From: UBA9410 sp036123635
GTDB taxonomy: Bacteria > Actinomycetota > Acidimicrobiia > Acidimicrobiales > MedAcidi-G1
Assembly (NCBI GenBank): GCA_036123635.1
Contig: JAZADL010000074.1
Coordinates: forward strand, 1 to 46,346
Length of the DNA stretch: 46,346 nt
Direction of reading: 5' to 3'
The notes beneath the pieces are model-generated. The model ran no database searches. It worked only from the letters and a program-made list of their open reading frames with translations, and had not been told where the DNA came from. Both the position numbers and the translations under genes were made by a program. This document shows, in pieces, positions 7,919 through 16,683 of this stretch; the first letter of the stretch is position 1; every line of letters starts with the position of its first letter.

Positions 7919-7939
7919 GACTGGCGTCTGCGGTCTTCG

Positions 7940-7960
7940 CCCCACCCCTCAGGGGCGGGG
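7940..7960 (+). terminator. GC-rich hairpin after the desaturase gene
   Basis: CCCCACCCC (7940-7948) pairs with GGGGCGGGG (7952-7960) around a TCA loop, giving eight G-C pairs and one A-C mismatch. It starts 22 bases after the desaturase stop. The following bases (TCCAGGTTTC) are only weakly T-rich, so it is a possible actinobacterial terminator without a strong U tail. Confidence 0.45.
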
Positions 7961-8053
7961 TCCAGGTTTCGGCGTTGATCGAGTGAGCTGGTTGCGCCGT
8001 AGATCGATGGTCTAGTCGCCTCGTACGAAAGACGCTGTTCTAGGTTCGGTCCG

Positions 8054-9613
8054 GTGAAGCAAAGTTCCGTCACGGAGGTCCTACTTGGGGTTGCGGCTGC
8101 AGCCCTGGCGGTTGCGGTCGGTGAGTTCGTCGGGGTCGCTTTCGGTGGCGTCTCACTGGTGGCATCGGTTGGCGATGTCGTTGTCGATGTTGCCCCCGGT
8201 TGGTTCGTCCGGTGGACGATCGGGCTTCTAGGTGCTGCTCAAAAGCCAGCACTCCTAACTGGGGTAGTTCTCCTCATCTTGTTGGTGGGGGCATGGACGG
8301 GCACAAGGGCCAAGTCCGCGAAAGGCCTGGTTAGTGCCGCTTATGTCACCTTTGGCCTAGTAGGAGTGATCGCAACTGCCCGGGCCGGATCAGGCGGCAT
8401 CGGTTTGTTCGCAGTGGGTACAGCAGCGGTAGTCGGGTTGGTTGCTCTGAGACGCGGAGTTGGTCTCTTCGCTTTCGTTCCGGTTGAGGACGGACGTCCG
8501 TTATTCGAAGATCCGCGGGACAAGGTTGCTTCTCGGCGCGGTTTTCTGGTTTATGTCTCCGGGATGACGTTGGCTGCCGGGGCAATGGGATTCGGAAGCC
8601 GCCTCGTTGCCGACCGTGGGGCGGAGGAGATGCGCCGACGAGTGGTTATCCCGCGGGTTCGCCGAACGGCCACCGATCGGCCGCCTCCTACTTCGACCAC
8701 GGAGGCGCCATGGACCGCACCGCCTTCTCTAACACCGTGGACGACGCCGAATGACAGCTTCTACCGCATCGACACAGCACTGGTGGTGCCAAAGGTGGAT
8801 TCCGAGAGTTGGTCGCTTCGCGTAGATGGCATGGTCGAACGGGCAGTGGAGATCACCCTTGACGACCTGCTCGCCATGAACGTCGTTGATTCAGCGGTGA
8901 CTCTGGCGTGTGTTTCCAACGAGATCGGCGGCTCACTGGTTGGTAACGCCGTCTGGACAGGCGTCCCCCTTGTTGACGTACTTGAACTCGCTGGTCCCAC
9001 GGAATCAGCCGAACAGGTCATGGCCTGGTCAGTTGATTCTTTCAGTGCTGGGTTTCCGCTTTCAGCGCTGGACGGGGACCGAACCGCACTCGTTGCTTTT
9101 GGAATGAACGGGGAGCCCTTGCCGTTTCGACACGGCTTTCCGGCCCGTCTTGTAGTAGCGGGTCTCTACGGGTACATCTCGGCGGTGAAGTGGCTAGAGC
9201 GAATCGAGTTGACCACCAGCGAGGCTGCCGGGTACTGGATTCCTCGAGGGTGGGCTAAGGAAGCACCGATCAAGATTGCTTCCCGGATCGATGTACCAAG
9301 CGGGCATCAAGCCAAGCCAGGTCTTCAGGCGGTCGCCGGGGTCGCCTGGGCGCCAGTGTCAGGCGTCGAGGGGGTTGAGTTGTCGGTTGACGACGGCCCA
9401 TGGTTTGCGTGTCGTGTCCGCGGAGTTGACGCTCCCGGTCGCTCTGGCGATAGTTGGGTCCAGTGGTATACCGAATGGGACGCCGAGCCGGGGTTTAGGA
9501 CCCTTCGGGTTCGGGCACGAGACACCCACGGTCGCCTCCAGGCTCCTGGACCAAAGCCAATTGCTCCAGATGGCGCCGAGGGCTACCACAGCCGATGGCT
9601 AGTGGTTGCTTGA
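8054..9613 (+). CDS. Membrane-anchored molybdopterin-dependent oxidoreductase (sulfite-oxidase/MsrP-like)
   Basis: This 519-residue protein has an N-terminal bundle of about four to five membrane segments (residues 8-137), then a twin-arginine-like SRRGFLV at 160-166 followed by a hydrophobic stretch. A proline/threonine-rich linker (208-230) leads to an oxidoreductase molybdopterin domain. The molybdenum-binding cysteine is C286 in TLACVSNEIGG. RHGFPARLVV (359-368) and GYWIPRGWAKEAPIKIASRI are typical of the cofactor pocket, and a C-terminal Mo-co dimerisation domain follows. Such enzymes reduce or oxidise sulfur or nitrogen oxides outside the membrane; the substrate is unknown. The start is GTG. 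No dedicated cytochrome subunit is adjacent. Confidence 0.88.
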   Translation: MKQSSVTEVLLGVAAAALAVAVGEFVGVAFGGVSLVASVGDVVVDVAPGWFVRWTIGLLGAAQKPALLTGVVLLILLVGAWTGTRAKSAKGLVSAAYVTFGLVGVIATARAGSGGIGLFAVGTAAVVGLVALRRGVGLFAFVPVEDGRPLFEDPRDKVASRRGFLVYVSGMTLAAGAMGFGSRLVADRGAEEMRRRVVIPRVRRTATDRPPPTSTTEAPWTAPPSLTPWTTPNDSFYRIDTALVVPKVDSESWSLRVDGMVERAVEITLDDLLAMNVVDSAVTLACVSNEIGGSLVGNAVWTGVPLVDVLELAGPTESAEQVMAWSVDSFSAGFPLSALDGDRTALVAFGMNGEPLPFRHGFPARLVVAGLYGYISAVKWLERIELTTSEAAGYWIPRGWAKEAPIKIASRIDVPSGHQAKPGLQAVAGVAWAPVSGVEGVELSVDDGPWFACRVRGVDAPGRSGDSWVQWYTEWDAEPGFRTLRVRARDTHGRLQAPGPKPIAPDGAEGYHSRWLVVA

Positions 9614-9735
9614 TGGGCACCTTGGTCGAAAGAAGAGCCGAATACATGAGGCGAGTCGGGGGTCTGAGTCCCTCGTCGTCGACCTCAGGCCTGAAGCGAC
9701 GCGCGGAAGGCGCCAACCTCTGGAATACTGCCCAC

Positions 9736-10440
9736 ATGCACACGCGTACCCTTCTCACGGCCACCCTCCTCACTGTTTCCCTCGCCGCTACCGGCTGTGG
9801 ACTTTTGGAGACCAACGACGACGAAATGGAGACCCTCCGGGTGGAGATCATCCAACTTCGCGAGGACTTCATGGATCTGGAGGCCGAGGTGTCTCTGCTG
9901 GCTCGGGTGCCGGCTACCACTACGACGTCTGCCTCGTCGTCGGCCACTACCACGGCTGCGTCGGCCGCTAGAGCCACCACTACGACGTCTGCCTCGTCGT
10001 CGGCGGGCGCTCCCGCCGAGGAGGACCAGGCGTCCGTGCCCACCGTGCCGGTGGGTTTGAACGAGGAGGCCATCCTGACCGCCACCTACGAGTGGGGTCC
10101 GAGCGACCCGGCGGTCATCCTCCAGGAACTCCTGGGCGTCACCGCTGACGGCTGGTACGGCAACGGGACCCGAGCAGCGCACGTCGCCGAGCTTGGGGCA
10201 CGCGGTCTGTCTGTCGACGGGGTGCCGTCGCCGCCCACCACCACGGCGGCTACCGAGGCTCCGGCCGAGACGACTGAGGCTCCGGCCGAGACGACTGAGG
10301 CTCCGGCCGAGACGACTGAGGCTCCGGCCGAGACGACTGAGGCTCCGGCCGAGACGACTGAGGCTCCGGCCGAGACGACTGAGGCTCCCGCGGAGACCAC
10401 TGAAGCCCCGGCCGAGACAACCACCACAGCGGCCGGCTGA
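9736..10440 (+). CDS. Lipoprotein with coiled coil, peptidoglycan-binding-like domain and EAPAETT repeats
   Basis: From ATG 9736 the product has 234 residues. A signal peptide ends at a lipobox-like AATGC (C21). A short coiled coil (about 26-56) and a Thr/Ser/Ala linker with a duplicated TTTTSASSSA come next. A domain at about 107-162 (ILQELLGVTADGWYGNGTRA) resembles PG_binding_1 repeats. The tail is eight copies of EAPAETT, low complexity and probably extended. I infer an envelope-anchored, wall-associated protein. The open frame extends upstream to 9595, but the lipobox signal starts at this ATG. An AATACT sequence ending 5 bases upstream could be a -10 element for a leaderless transcript. 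Confidence 0.75.
   Translation: MHTRTLLTATLLTVSLAATGCGLLETNDDEMETLRVEIIQLREDFMDLEAEVSLLARVPATTTTSASSSATTTAASAARATTTTSASSSAGAPAEEDQASVPTVPVGLNEEAILTATYEWGPSDPAVILQELLGVTADGWYGNGTRAAHVAELGARGLSVDGVPSPPTTTAATEAPAETTEAPAETTEAPAETTEAPAETTEAPAETTEAPAETTEAPAETTEAPAETTTTAAG
9916..10004 (+). repeat. Duplicated 29-bp coding repeat (60-bp spacing)
   Basis: The 29 bases at 9916-9944, beginning ACCACTACGACGTCTGCCTC, recur identically at 9976-10004. The 60-bp distance keeps frame, giving two copies of TTTTSASSSA in the linker of the lipoprotein. Confidence 0.9.
10255..10422 (+). repeat. 21-bp minisatellite encoding EAPAETT, eight units
   Basis: Six consecutive identical 21-base units (10255-10380, GAGGCTCCGGCCGAGACGAC followed by T) are followed by two diverged units (10381-10401 and 10402-10422). 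Each encodes EAPAETT. Exact identity of six copies indicates recent expansion or homogenisation, while the two 3' units differ mostly at synonymous positions. Confidence 0.95.
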
Positions 10441-10492
10441 TTACGGGCGGTCACGCCGCCTCATCACAAACCGGTCGACGACCGGAAGGCGT

Positions 10493-11722
10493 TCAGGATC
10501 CGATGATGTTGTGCTCGGGGCCGTACGGGAATCCGGTGATGTTCTCGGTTCCGTCTTCGCCCACGATCAGGATGTCATGCTCCCGGTAACCGCCGGCTCC
10601 AGGCTGGCCGTCTGGGATGGCGATCATGGGCTCCATCGATACGACCATCCCCGGCTCGAGGACCGTTTCGACGTCCTCTCTGAGCTCCACCCCGGCCTCC
10701 CGGCCGTAGTAGTGGCTGAGTACCCCGAAGCTGTGGCCGTAGCCGAACGACCGGTATTTCAGTAGGTCGTACGACCGGTAAATGTCGTTCAGTTCAGCGG
10801 CGATGTCGCAACAGCGAGCGCCCGGCCGGATCAGGTCCAGGCCCCGCTCGTGGACCTCCACGTTGACCTCCCACAATCGCAGGTGTTCGGCGGAGGTGAC
10901 GTGATCGCAGAACAGGGTGCGTTCTAGGGCCGTGTAGTAGCCGAAGATCATCGGGAAGGTATTGAGCGACAGGATGTCACCGGTCTCGACCAACTTGTTG
11001 GTCACCGGGTTGTGGGCACCGTCGGTGTTGATGCCGGACTGGAACCAGGTCCAGGTGTCCATGAGTTCCACGAATGGGAAGCTGGCGGCGATCTCGCGGA
11101 CCATGGTTTGGGTGGTGGCCAGGGCCACCTCGTGCTCAGGCACCCCAGCGACCACGGCGTTGACGCAGGTCTCGGCACCCAGGTCGCAGATTCGGGCGCC
11201 GTGGCGGATCAGGTCGTGTTCCTCAGCCGACTTGACGGTCCGCATCCACATGGTCGCCGAGCCGATGTCCACGAGTTCGACACCGGGTAGGGCGGTCTCA
11301 AGGGACCGGAACTGATCGACTGACAGATGGTCGAGTTCCACGCCCAGGCGGGAGGCGCCGTCCGTGAGGTCGCGGACGGCCTGGTAGTAGTTATCCCGCC
11401 GCCAGTCCGAGTAGACGAGATTGTCCCCGTGGGTGCGTCTCCACGGTTGGCCGCCGTCGATGCCGGCCGAGATGGTGGTGGCGTTCTCTCCGTCGATCAC
11501 CATCCCGTATTTCCGGCCGAAGTAGCAGAAGACCCAGCCCGAGTAGTAGCAGATGTTGTGGTACGAGGTCAGAAGGCAGGCGTCGATGTCCTCTGCGGCC
11601 AGGTGATCCCTGAGGGCGCCCTGTCGGCGATCCATCTCGGCAGCCGAAAACGGGGACCATTCCTTGTCACCCCAATGCCATCGGGCGACATGGACCATGT
11701 CATCGGTACGGGCGGTGTCCAT
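10493..11722 (-). CDS. Creatinase (creatine amidinohydrolase)
   Basis: Creatinase hydrolyses creatine to sarcosine and urea in the cytoplasm. The 409-residue product aligns by eye along its whole length with Pseudomonas creatinase. Shared blocks include TSYHNICYYS, AGIDGGQPWRRT, VKSAEEH-LIRHGARI, MDTWTWFQSGINTDGAHNPV, FPMI-GYYTALERTLF, FGYGHSFGVLSHYYGREAG and EPGMVVSMEPM. Catalytic residues are conserved: H237 (His232 in the Pseudomonas enzyme), E267 and E364, on the pita-bread M24 fold. The metal ligands of M24 aminopeptidases are not retained, as expected. A strong AGAGGAGG precedes the ATG. It is last in a minus-strand run after an aminotransferase and a 2-oxoacid dehydrogenase operon. No sarcosine oxidase or urease gene is in the window. 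Confidence 0.93.
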   Translation of the reverse strand: MDTARTDDMVHVARWHWGDKEWSPFSAAEMDRRQGALRDHLAAEDIDACLLTSYHNICYYSGWVFCYFGRKYGMVIDGENATTISAGIDGGQPWRRTHGDNLVYSDWRRDNYYQAVRDLTDGASRLGVELDHLSVDQFRSLETALPGVELVDIGSATMWMRTVKSAEEHDLIRHGARICDLGAETCVNAVVAGVPEHEVALATTQTMVREIAASFPFVELMDTWTWFQSGINTDGAHNPVTNKLVETGDILSLNTFPMIFGYYTALERTLFCDHVTSAEHLRLWEVNVEVHERGLDLIRPGARCCDIAAELNDIYRSYDLLKYRSFGYGHSFGVLSHYYGREAGVELREDVETVLEPGMVVSMEPMIAIPDGQPGAGGYREHDILIVGEDGTENITGFPYGPEHNIIGS

Positions 11723-11808
11723 CGGTGCCTCCTCTGGTTTTTGGGGACGGCAAAACGGTTAACGGATCACCTCGTCGGTGGTCTGCGACATCCACTGGGG
11801 TGGCGAGA

Positions 11809-12975
11809 CTACCTACCCAATCCAGTTACCAGACGGTCGACCATCTCGTCCAGGACAGCCGTGGAGGTCCCGAAGGTGAACCGTACGTGTCCCTCGCCGC
11901 CTACACCGAACAGCGGACCGTTCTTGCCGCGCACCCCGGTTCGTTCCCGAAGCCAGGTGGCGGGTCGGTCGCCGGGTTCGAGGGACGAGAGGTCCAGCCA
12001 GGCCAAGAAGGTGGATTGAGGGAGGTGGACTCGTACCTTGGCCAACTCGTCGCCGATACGGCCGACGAGCCGTTTCCGGTGACTGTCGAATAGAGCCACC
12101 AGGGCGTCGGTCCACTCGTCGCCCTCCTCCCAAGCGACAGTCGCCGCTTCACAACCCAACCGGTTGATACCCCCGAGGAGTTGTGCCGGGACGCCGAGGA
12201 AACGACGGTGGAGGTCCTCGTCGGCGAAAGACGCCACGGCGGCCCGAAGACCGCCGATGGCAAAGGTCTTGATACCTGAGGTCAGGGTGACCGTCCGCTC
12301 ACCGGCTCCGGGGATGGTGGCTGTCGGCCGATGGGTGGCTCCCGGATAGACGAAGTCGCAGTGAATTTCATCCGAAGCGATGACCACGTCGTACCGGGTG
12401 CATAGGTCCACGATCTGGACGAGCTCCGGTTCGGTGAGGACACGGCCCGTCGGGTTGTGGGGGTGGCAGAGCACGAGGAGTCGGATTCCGGGATCGACGC
12501 TTAGGAGGTGCTCTAGGTGGTTGAGGTCGTAGTGCCAACCGTCCTCGTCGTGTACCAGGGGCCAGTCGACCACGCGTCGTCCCGTAGTTCGACCGATGTC
12601 ATTGAACGGAAAATAGATGGGGGGAGTGAGGACGACTGCGTCCGTGGGGCCGGTGAAGGCTTCCACACTGGCCCACACCCCCTGAAGGACCGAGGCGGTG
12701 GCCACGACCAGTTCAGGGTCTGGGGCCCAACCGTGTCGCCGTGACGACCACCCGGAGAACGCCTGGGCCATGGCCCCGAAACGGTCGTGGTAGCCGGTCC
12801 CTCCCATTTCGACGATGTCGCGCAACCGGTCGGTGATTCCGGGGAAGGGCCCGAGGTCGTGTTCGGCTACGAACGCCGGGAGCACGGACGGTGCCTCGTC
12901 CGTCCACTTGTAACCACCCAAGGCCACTTTCCTAGCCACGTCGACGCGGTCGAGGTCTTCAGGACGGATCGTCAC
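11809..12975 (-). CDS. MalY/PatB-type PLP-dependent aminotransferase (cystathionine beta-lyase-like)
   Basis: The 388-residue protein is a fold-type I PLP enzyme. It shows PPIYFPF near 118-124, the cofactor motif HPHNPTGR (171-178), SDEIHCDFVYPG (201-212) and the Schiff-base lysine K236 in TLTSGIKTFAIGGLR. This combination is characteristic of MalY/PatB C-S lyases, which cleave cystathionine or cysteine conjugates; aminotransferase activity is also possible. The start is GTG. It lies 86 bp upstream of creatinase and 51 bp downstream of the E3 gene on the same strand, so all could share a transcript. Confidence 0.85.
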   Translation of the reverse strand: MTIRPEDLDRVDVARKVALGGYKWTDEAPSVLPAFVAEHDLGPFPGITDRLRDIVEMGGTGYHDRFGAMAQAFSGWSSRRHGWAPDPELVVATASVLQGVWASVEAFTGPTDAVVLTPPIYFPFNDIGRTTGRRVVDWPLVHDEDGWHYDLNHLEHLLSVDPGIRLLVLCHPHNPTGRVLTEPELVQIVDLCTRYDVVIASDEIHCDFVYPGATHRPTATIPGAGERTVTLTSGIKTFAIGGLRAAVASFADEDLHRRFLGVPAQLLGGINRLGCEAATVAWEEGDEWTDALVALFDSHRKRLVGRIGDELAKVRVHLPQSTFLAWLDLSSLEPGDRPATWLRERTGVRGKNGPLFGVGGEGHVRFTFGTSTAVLDEMVDRLVTGLGR

Positions 12976-13026
12976 GGCGGCGATGGTAGCCCCGGCCCTT
13001 CGCGCGTCCCGGTGTACGCCCGGAGA

Positions 13027-14418
13027 TCAGCGGGCGATATGGACTGGTCGACCGGCTAGACCCAGGGCAGCTTCCATGAGCGACTCGCCGAGGGTGGGGT
13101 GGGCGTGGATGGTGCCAGCTAGGTCTTCTACGGTGGCTGCGGTCTCTACGGCTAGTGCAGCTTCGCCGGCCAACTCGGCCACATGGGCACCGACCGCCTG
13201 TACGCCGATCACTGTGCCGTCGCCGTCAGCTACCACGGTGACCATGCCCTCTGACTGTCCAAGGGTGCGAGCCCGACCCGAGGCACTAAGCGGGAATCGG
13301 AAGGCAGATGGCTCTAGGCCGGCGGCAATAGCGGCTTTCTGGTCCAGGCCCACCACCATCACCTGAGGGTCGCCGAACACCACCATGGGCACGCCAGCTG
13401 GATCGAAGGCCGCCGGTCGGTCACAGGCGGCGTCGGCGGCCACCTCGGCCTCCGCTGTGGCCTTGTGAGCCAGCGCCGGTCCTGGTGTTAGGTCACCGAT
13501 GGCAAATACGTCTCCGGTTGCTCTCCGGTCGGGGGTCACCTGAACCAGACCACTGCTGGTGATGGTTGCTCCGGCCATGTCGAGGGCCACCGTGTCTGAG
13601 TTGGGACGGCGCCCGACCACCACGCCGATCCGGTCGGCGGGCAGTACCACTTCTCCGTCCGGACCGGTGGCGACTAGGCCGTGCTCGTCAGTGCCGATGG
13701 CCCGGTGAGAGAGGCACAGTCCGACTCCCAGGCGGCGCAGGCCTCGGCTTACCTGTCGGCCGATCCGGGTATCAAAGCCGGGGAGGATGCGGTCTTCGGC
13801 TTCCACAATTGTCACCTCGCTGCCCAGCTTGGCGAAGGCACAGCCCAGTTCAACTCCGACGTAGCCACCGCCCACTAGGACCAGGTGCTCGGGAAGCTGG
13901 TCGATGAAGAGCAATTCTTCGGAGCCGACGACTCGGTCGCCGTCAGGAGGTAGATCGGGTAGTTCCACGGGTCGGGAGCCGGTGGCCACGATGGCGTGAC
14001 GGTGTTCCAGGAACTCGACCGTGTCGCCGTGTTCGACAGCTACTCGGTCGGGTCGGGAGAACCGGGCGTGACCATTCAACACTCGGACTCCGGCGTCGGC
14101 AAGAAGGCGCGACACCCCATTGGTCAGGTCGTCGACCACTCTCTTCAGGTGGTCCCGGACGCGGGCCATGTCGACGCTTGTTGTGACGTCGACCCCCCAG
14201 GGTCGGACCCGATCTCCGAGAGCGTGGGCCTCGGCCACTTCGATGAGGGCCTTGGACGGGATGCACCCCACGTTCAGGCAGGTTCCACCCACTGCATGAC
14301 GTTCCACCAGGGTTACCGAACGGCCTAGTCGGGTGCCGTGGAGAGCTGCCGCGTACCCGCCGGGCCCACCTCCGATCACCAGCAGGTCGACGGGGGTAGC
14401 TACCTCGCCGACGACCAT
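13027..14418 (-). CDS. lpdA: Dihydrolipoamide dehydrogenase (E3)
   Basis: The 463-residue flavoprotein reoxidises the dihydrolipoyl arm of the E2 subunit and passes electrons to NAD. Visible features are the FAD-binding GGGPGGYAAA near 16-25, the redox disulfide C47/C52 in GGTCLNVGCIPSK, an NAD-binding VLVGGGYVGVELG, and the C-terminal active-site HAHPTLGESLMEA. It begins 5 bp after the E2 stop, so it belongs to the 2-oxoacid dehydrogenase operon. Confidence 0.93.
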   Translation of the reverse strand: MVVGEVATPVDLLVIGGGPGGYAAALHGTRLGRSVTLVERHAVGGTCLNVGCIPSKALIEVAEAHALGDRVRPWGVDVTTSVDMARVRDHLKRVVDDLTNGVSRLLADAGVRVLNGHARFSRPDRVAVEHGDTVEFLEHRHAIVATGSRPVELPDLPPDGDRVVGSEELLFIDQLPEHLVLVGGGYVGVELGCAFAKLGSEVTIVEAEDRILPGFDTRIGRQVSRGLRRLGVGLCLSHRAIGTDEHGLVATGPDGEVVLPADRIGVVVGRRPNSDTVALDMAGATITSSGLVQVTPDRRATGDVFAIGDLTPGPALAHKATAEAEVAADAACDRPAAFDPAGVPMVVFGDPQVMVVGLDQKAAIAAGLEPSAFRFPLSASGRARTLGQSEGMVTVVADGDGTVIGVQAVGAHVAELAGEAALAVETAATVEDLAGTIHAHPTLGESLMEAALGLAGRPVHIAR

Positions 14419-14423
14419 GACCG

Positions 14424-15680
14424 TCAGTCTCCGACGAGCAGGTGGAGGGGTTCGATCAGGTCGTCGACCACGGCCTGTCGGAACGCTTCAGCCAGGTCGC
14501 CGTCGATGAGGCGGTGGTCGGCTCCCAGAACCACGGGAAGGGTCGGACGGGCCACCACCGCACCGCCCACGGCGACCGGCCGTTCAGCTACCGACCCGAG
14601 GCCCAAGATGGCCCCCTGTCCGGGTGGAATGATCGGGGTGGCAAAGCGACCGCCCAGCGACCCGTAGTTGGTGATGGTGAACGTGGCCCCCGACAGGTCA
14701 GTCGCCGCTAGGTCGTCGGCCCGGGCGCGGTCGGCCGCTTCGGTTATGGCCTGTGCCATGGCGAACAGGTCCAGGCCGTCGGCGTCGCGGACCACGGGAA
14801 CCATTAGCCCCCGCTGGGTGGCTACAGCGATCCCCAGGTTGACCGAGTCGGGAATCACGATGGTGTCCGCCGGGTCTCCTTCGACATGTCCGTTGACCAT
14901 CGGGAACCGTCGCAGCGCTCGAGCCGCCGCTACGGCGGCCACCACCAGGTGAGTGACCGTGTCGGCGCCCTGTCGGTCCATGGACCGGATGCGGTTGCGA
15001 AAGTCGACTAGGAGGGAGGCGTCGACCTCGTCCATGGTGTGGATGTGAGGGATTTGGGACCACGACTGGGCCATGTTGCGAGCCACCACACCACGGATGC
15101 CGCGGAGGTCGTGACGTCCTGCTTTCATCTGGCCCAACTCGGCGTGGATCGGAGAGATCGGAGGCCGGCTTACGGACTTTAGGGGTTCGGTAGCCGTCAG
15201 TTCTCCCGGGGTGGCTGCCGCTCGGACGTCGTCGGTGGAGATCCTTCCGCCCGGCCCCGACCCCCGGAGGGTGGTTAGATCTACGCCAACTTCCAGGGCC
15301 AGTCGCCGGGTGGCCGGCGAAGCCTTAACGCGACCTCTGAGTGGAACTGCGGCCAGCTGTGAGCCGGCGGGCGCTTCGGTGGTGTGGGCTTCCGTGGTGT
15401 CGGGTGTTTTGGCGGGTCGGGGAGCGTCCTGGCTGCCATCCGATCCATCGTCGATTTCGATCAGGACCTCACCGACCTGGATCCTCTCGCCTTCTGCGGC
15501 TCCCAGCCGCAGAACGGTGCCGGCTACCGGGGACGGGAGTTCGGAACTGGCTTTGTCGGTGAGCACTTCTACCAGGGGCTGGTCGCGGGTCACCAGGTCA
15601 CCTACAGCTACCAGCCACTCCACGACTTCGGCTTCTTCGAGGCCTTCACCGATATCGGGGAGGAGGAACCGGTGGGCCAC
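14424..15680 (-). CDS. 2-oxoacid dehydrogenase E2 component (lipoyl acyltransferase)
   Basis: From the GTG at 15680 the product has 418 residues, beginning MAHRFLLPDIGEG. One lipoyl domain carries the lipoylated lysine K43 (LTDKASSELPS). A peripheral-subunit-binding domain follows (VKASPATRRLALEVGVDL near 120-138), then the CoA acyltransferase domain with the catalytic DHRLIDGD near the C terminus. A longer upstream frame overlaps E1beta and lacks the lipoyl start, so I reject it. It forms the core of a pyruvate or branched-chain 2-oxoacid dehydrogenase; E1alpha has a HTTADDPTRY motif often seen in the branched-chain and Gram-positive type, but sequence reading cannot decide. There is a 13-bp gap to E1beta. 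Confidence 0.9.
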   Translation of the reverse strand: MAHRFLLPDIGEGLEEAEVVEWLVAVGDLVTRDQPLVEVLTDKASSELPSPVAGTVLRLGAAEGERIQVGEVLIEIDDGSDGSQDAPRPAKTPDTTEAHTTEAPAGSQLAAVPLRGRVKASPATRRLALEVGVDLTTLRGSGPGGRISTDDVRAAATPGELTATEPLKSVSRPPISPIHAELGQMKAGRHDLRGIRGVVARNMAQSWSQIPHIHTMDEVDASLLVDFRNRIRSMDRQGADTVTHLVVAAVAAARALRRFPMVNGHVEGDPADTIVIPDSVNLGIAVATQRGLMVPVVRDADGLDLFAMAQAITEAADRARADDLAATDLSGATFTITNYGSLGGRFATPIIPPGQGAILGLGSVAERPVAVGGAVVARPTLPVVLGADHRLIDGDLAEAFRQAVVDDLIEPLHLLVGD

Positions 15681-15693
15681 GTCGTCGTTCCGG

Positions 15694-16683
15694 TTAGGCC
15701 GTCTCGAGCGTACGACGCACCGCGGCGGTAATCCGAGCTTCGTCGGGCACGAAGACATCCTCCACCATGCCGACGGGGTAGGGCACGTCTAACCCGGAGA
15801 CGCGCACGACCGGGGCTTCCAGCGACCAGAAGCATTCCTCGACGATGGTGGCCACCACCTCACCGGCGAAGCCGCCGGTCTGGGACGCCTCTTCCACGAC
15901 CACGACCCGGCCGCAGTGGTCTACGGCTGCAGCGATGGCGGCCAGATCGAGGGGTACTAGGCAACGGAGGTCCAGCACGGCCACCGAAAGTCCCTCGTCG
16001 GCTAGGGCGTCGGACACCCGGCAGGCCACCTCCACCAGGTAGCTCCAGGCGATCACCACCAGGTCGTCTCCTTGCCGGGCCATTCGGGCTTCACCCAGTG
16101 GGACGAGATGCTCGCTGTCGGGGACATCGCCCTTGATTCCCCGGTAGCCGCGCAGTGGTTCTAAGAACAGCACCGGGTCGGGGTCGCGGATCGATGCGGA
16201 CAGCAGTCCCTTGGCGTCAGAGGCGGTGGCTGGCATCACGACCTTTAGTCCTGGGATATTGGCCAACTGGCCTTCCAGGGAGTCGGAGTGAAGCTCGGGA
16301 GTCCGGACGCCACCACCGAACGGCGAGCGGATGGTGATGGCCGGCTCGAAGCGTCCCTGGCTGCGGTACCGGAGACGGGCCACCTGACCTGCCACCTGGT
16401 GCATGGCCTGGTAGGAGAAACCCAGAAACTGGATTTCGGCTACCGGGACGAGCCCGGACATGGCCAGACCGACGGCTGCTCCGACGATTACCCCCTCAGA
16501 GAGTGGAGTGTCAACCACTCGGTCCTCGCCGAACTTCTCGAATAGGCCCTCGGTGGCCCGGAATACCCCGCCGTTACGAGCCACATCCTGGCCTAGGACG
16601 ACGACCCTATTGTCCCGTGCCATTTCGAGGTGCAGGGCTTCGTTGACAGCCTGGAGCATGGTTAGCTCGGTAGTACTGCTCAC
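15694..16683 (-). CDS. 2-oxoacid dehydrogenase E1 component, beta subunit
   Basis: The 329-residue protein is the transketolase-like pyrimidine-binding half of the E1 heterotetramer. Typical blocks are VLGQDVARNGGVFRATEGL, VVDTPLSEGVIVGAAVGLAM, FLGFSYQAMHQV and a C-terminal transketolase domain ending VEDVFVPDEARI. The GTG start overlaps the E1alpha stop by 4 bp (GTGA), so the two subunits are translationally coupled. Confidence 0.92.
   Translation of the reverse strand: MSSTTELTMLQAVNEALHLEMARDNRVVVLGQDVARNGGVFRATEGLFEKFGEDRVVDTPLSEGVIVGAAVGLAMSGLVPVAEIQFLGFSYQAMHQVAGQVARLRYRSQGRFEPAITIRSPFGGGVRTPELHSDSLEGQLANIPGLKVVMPATASDAKGLLSASIRDPDPVLFLEPLRGYRGIKGDVPDSEHLVPLGEARMARQGDDLVVIAWSYLVEVACRVSDALADEGLSVAVLDLRCLVPLDLAAIAAAVDHCGRVVVVEEASQTGGFAGEVVATIVEECFWSLEAPVVRVSGLDVPYPVGMVEDVFVPDEARITAAVRRTLETA

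Noticed and set aside
10255..10422. CRISPR array
   Set aside because: The 21-bp units are directly adjacent without spacers and are in-frame coding repeats.
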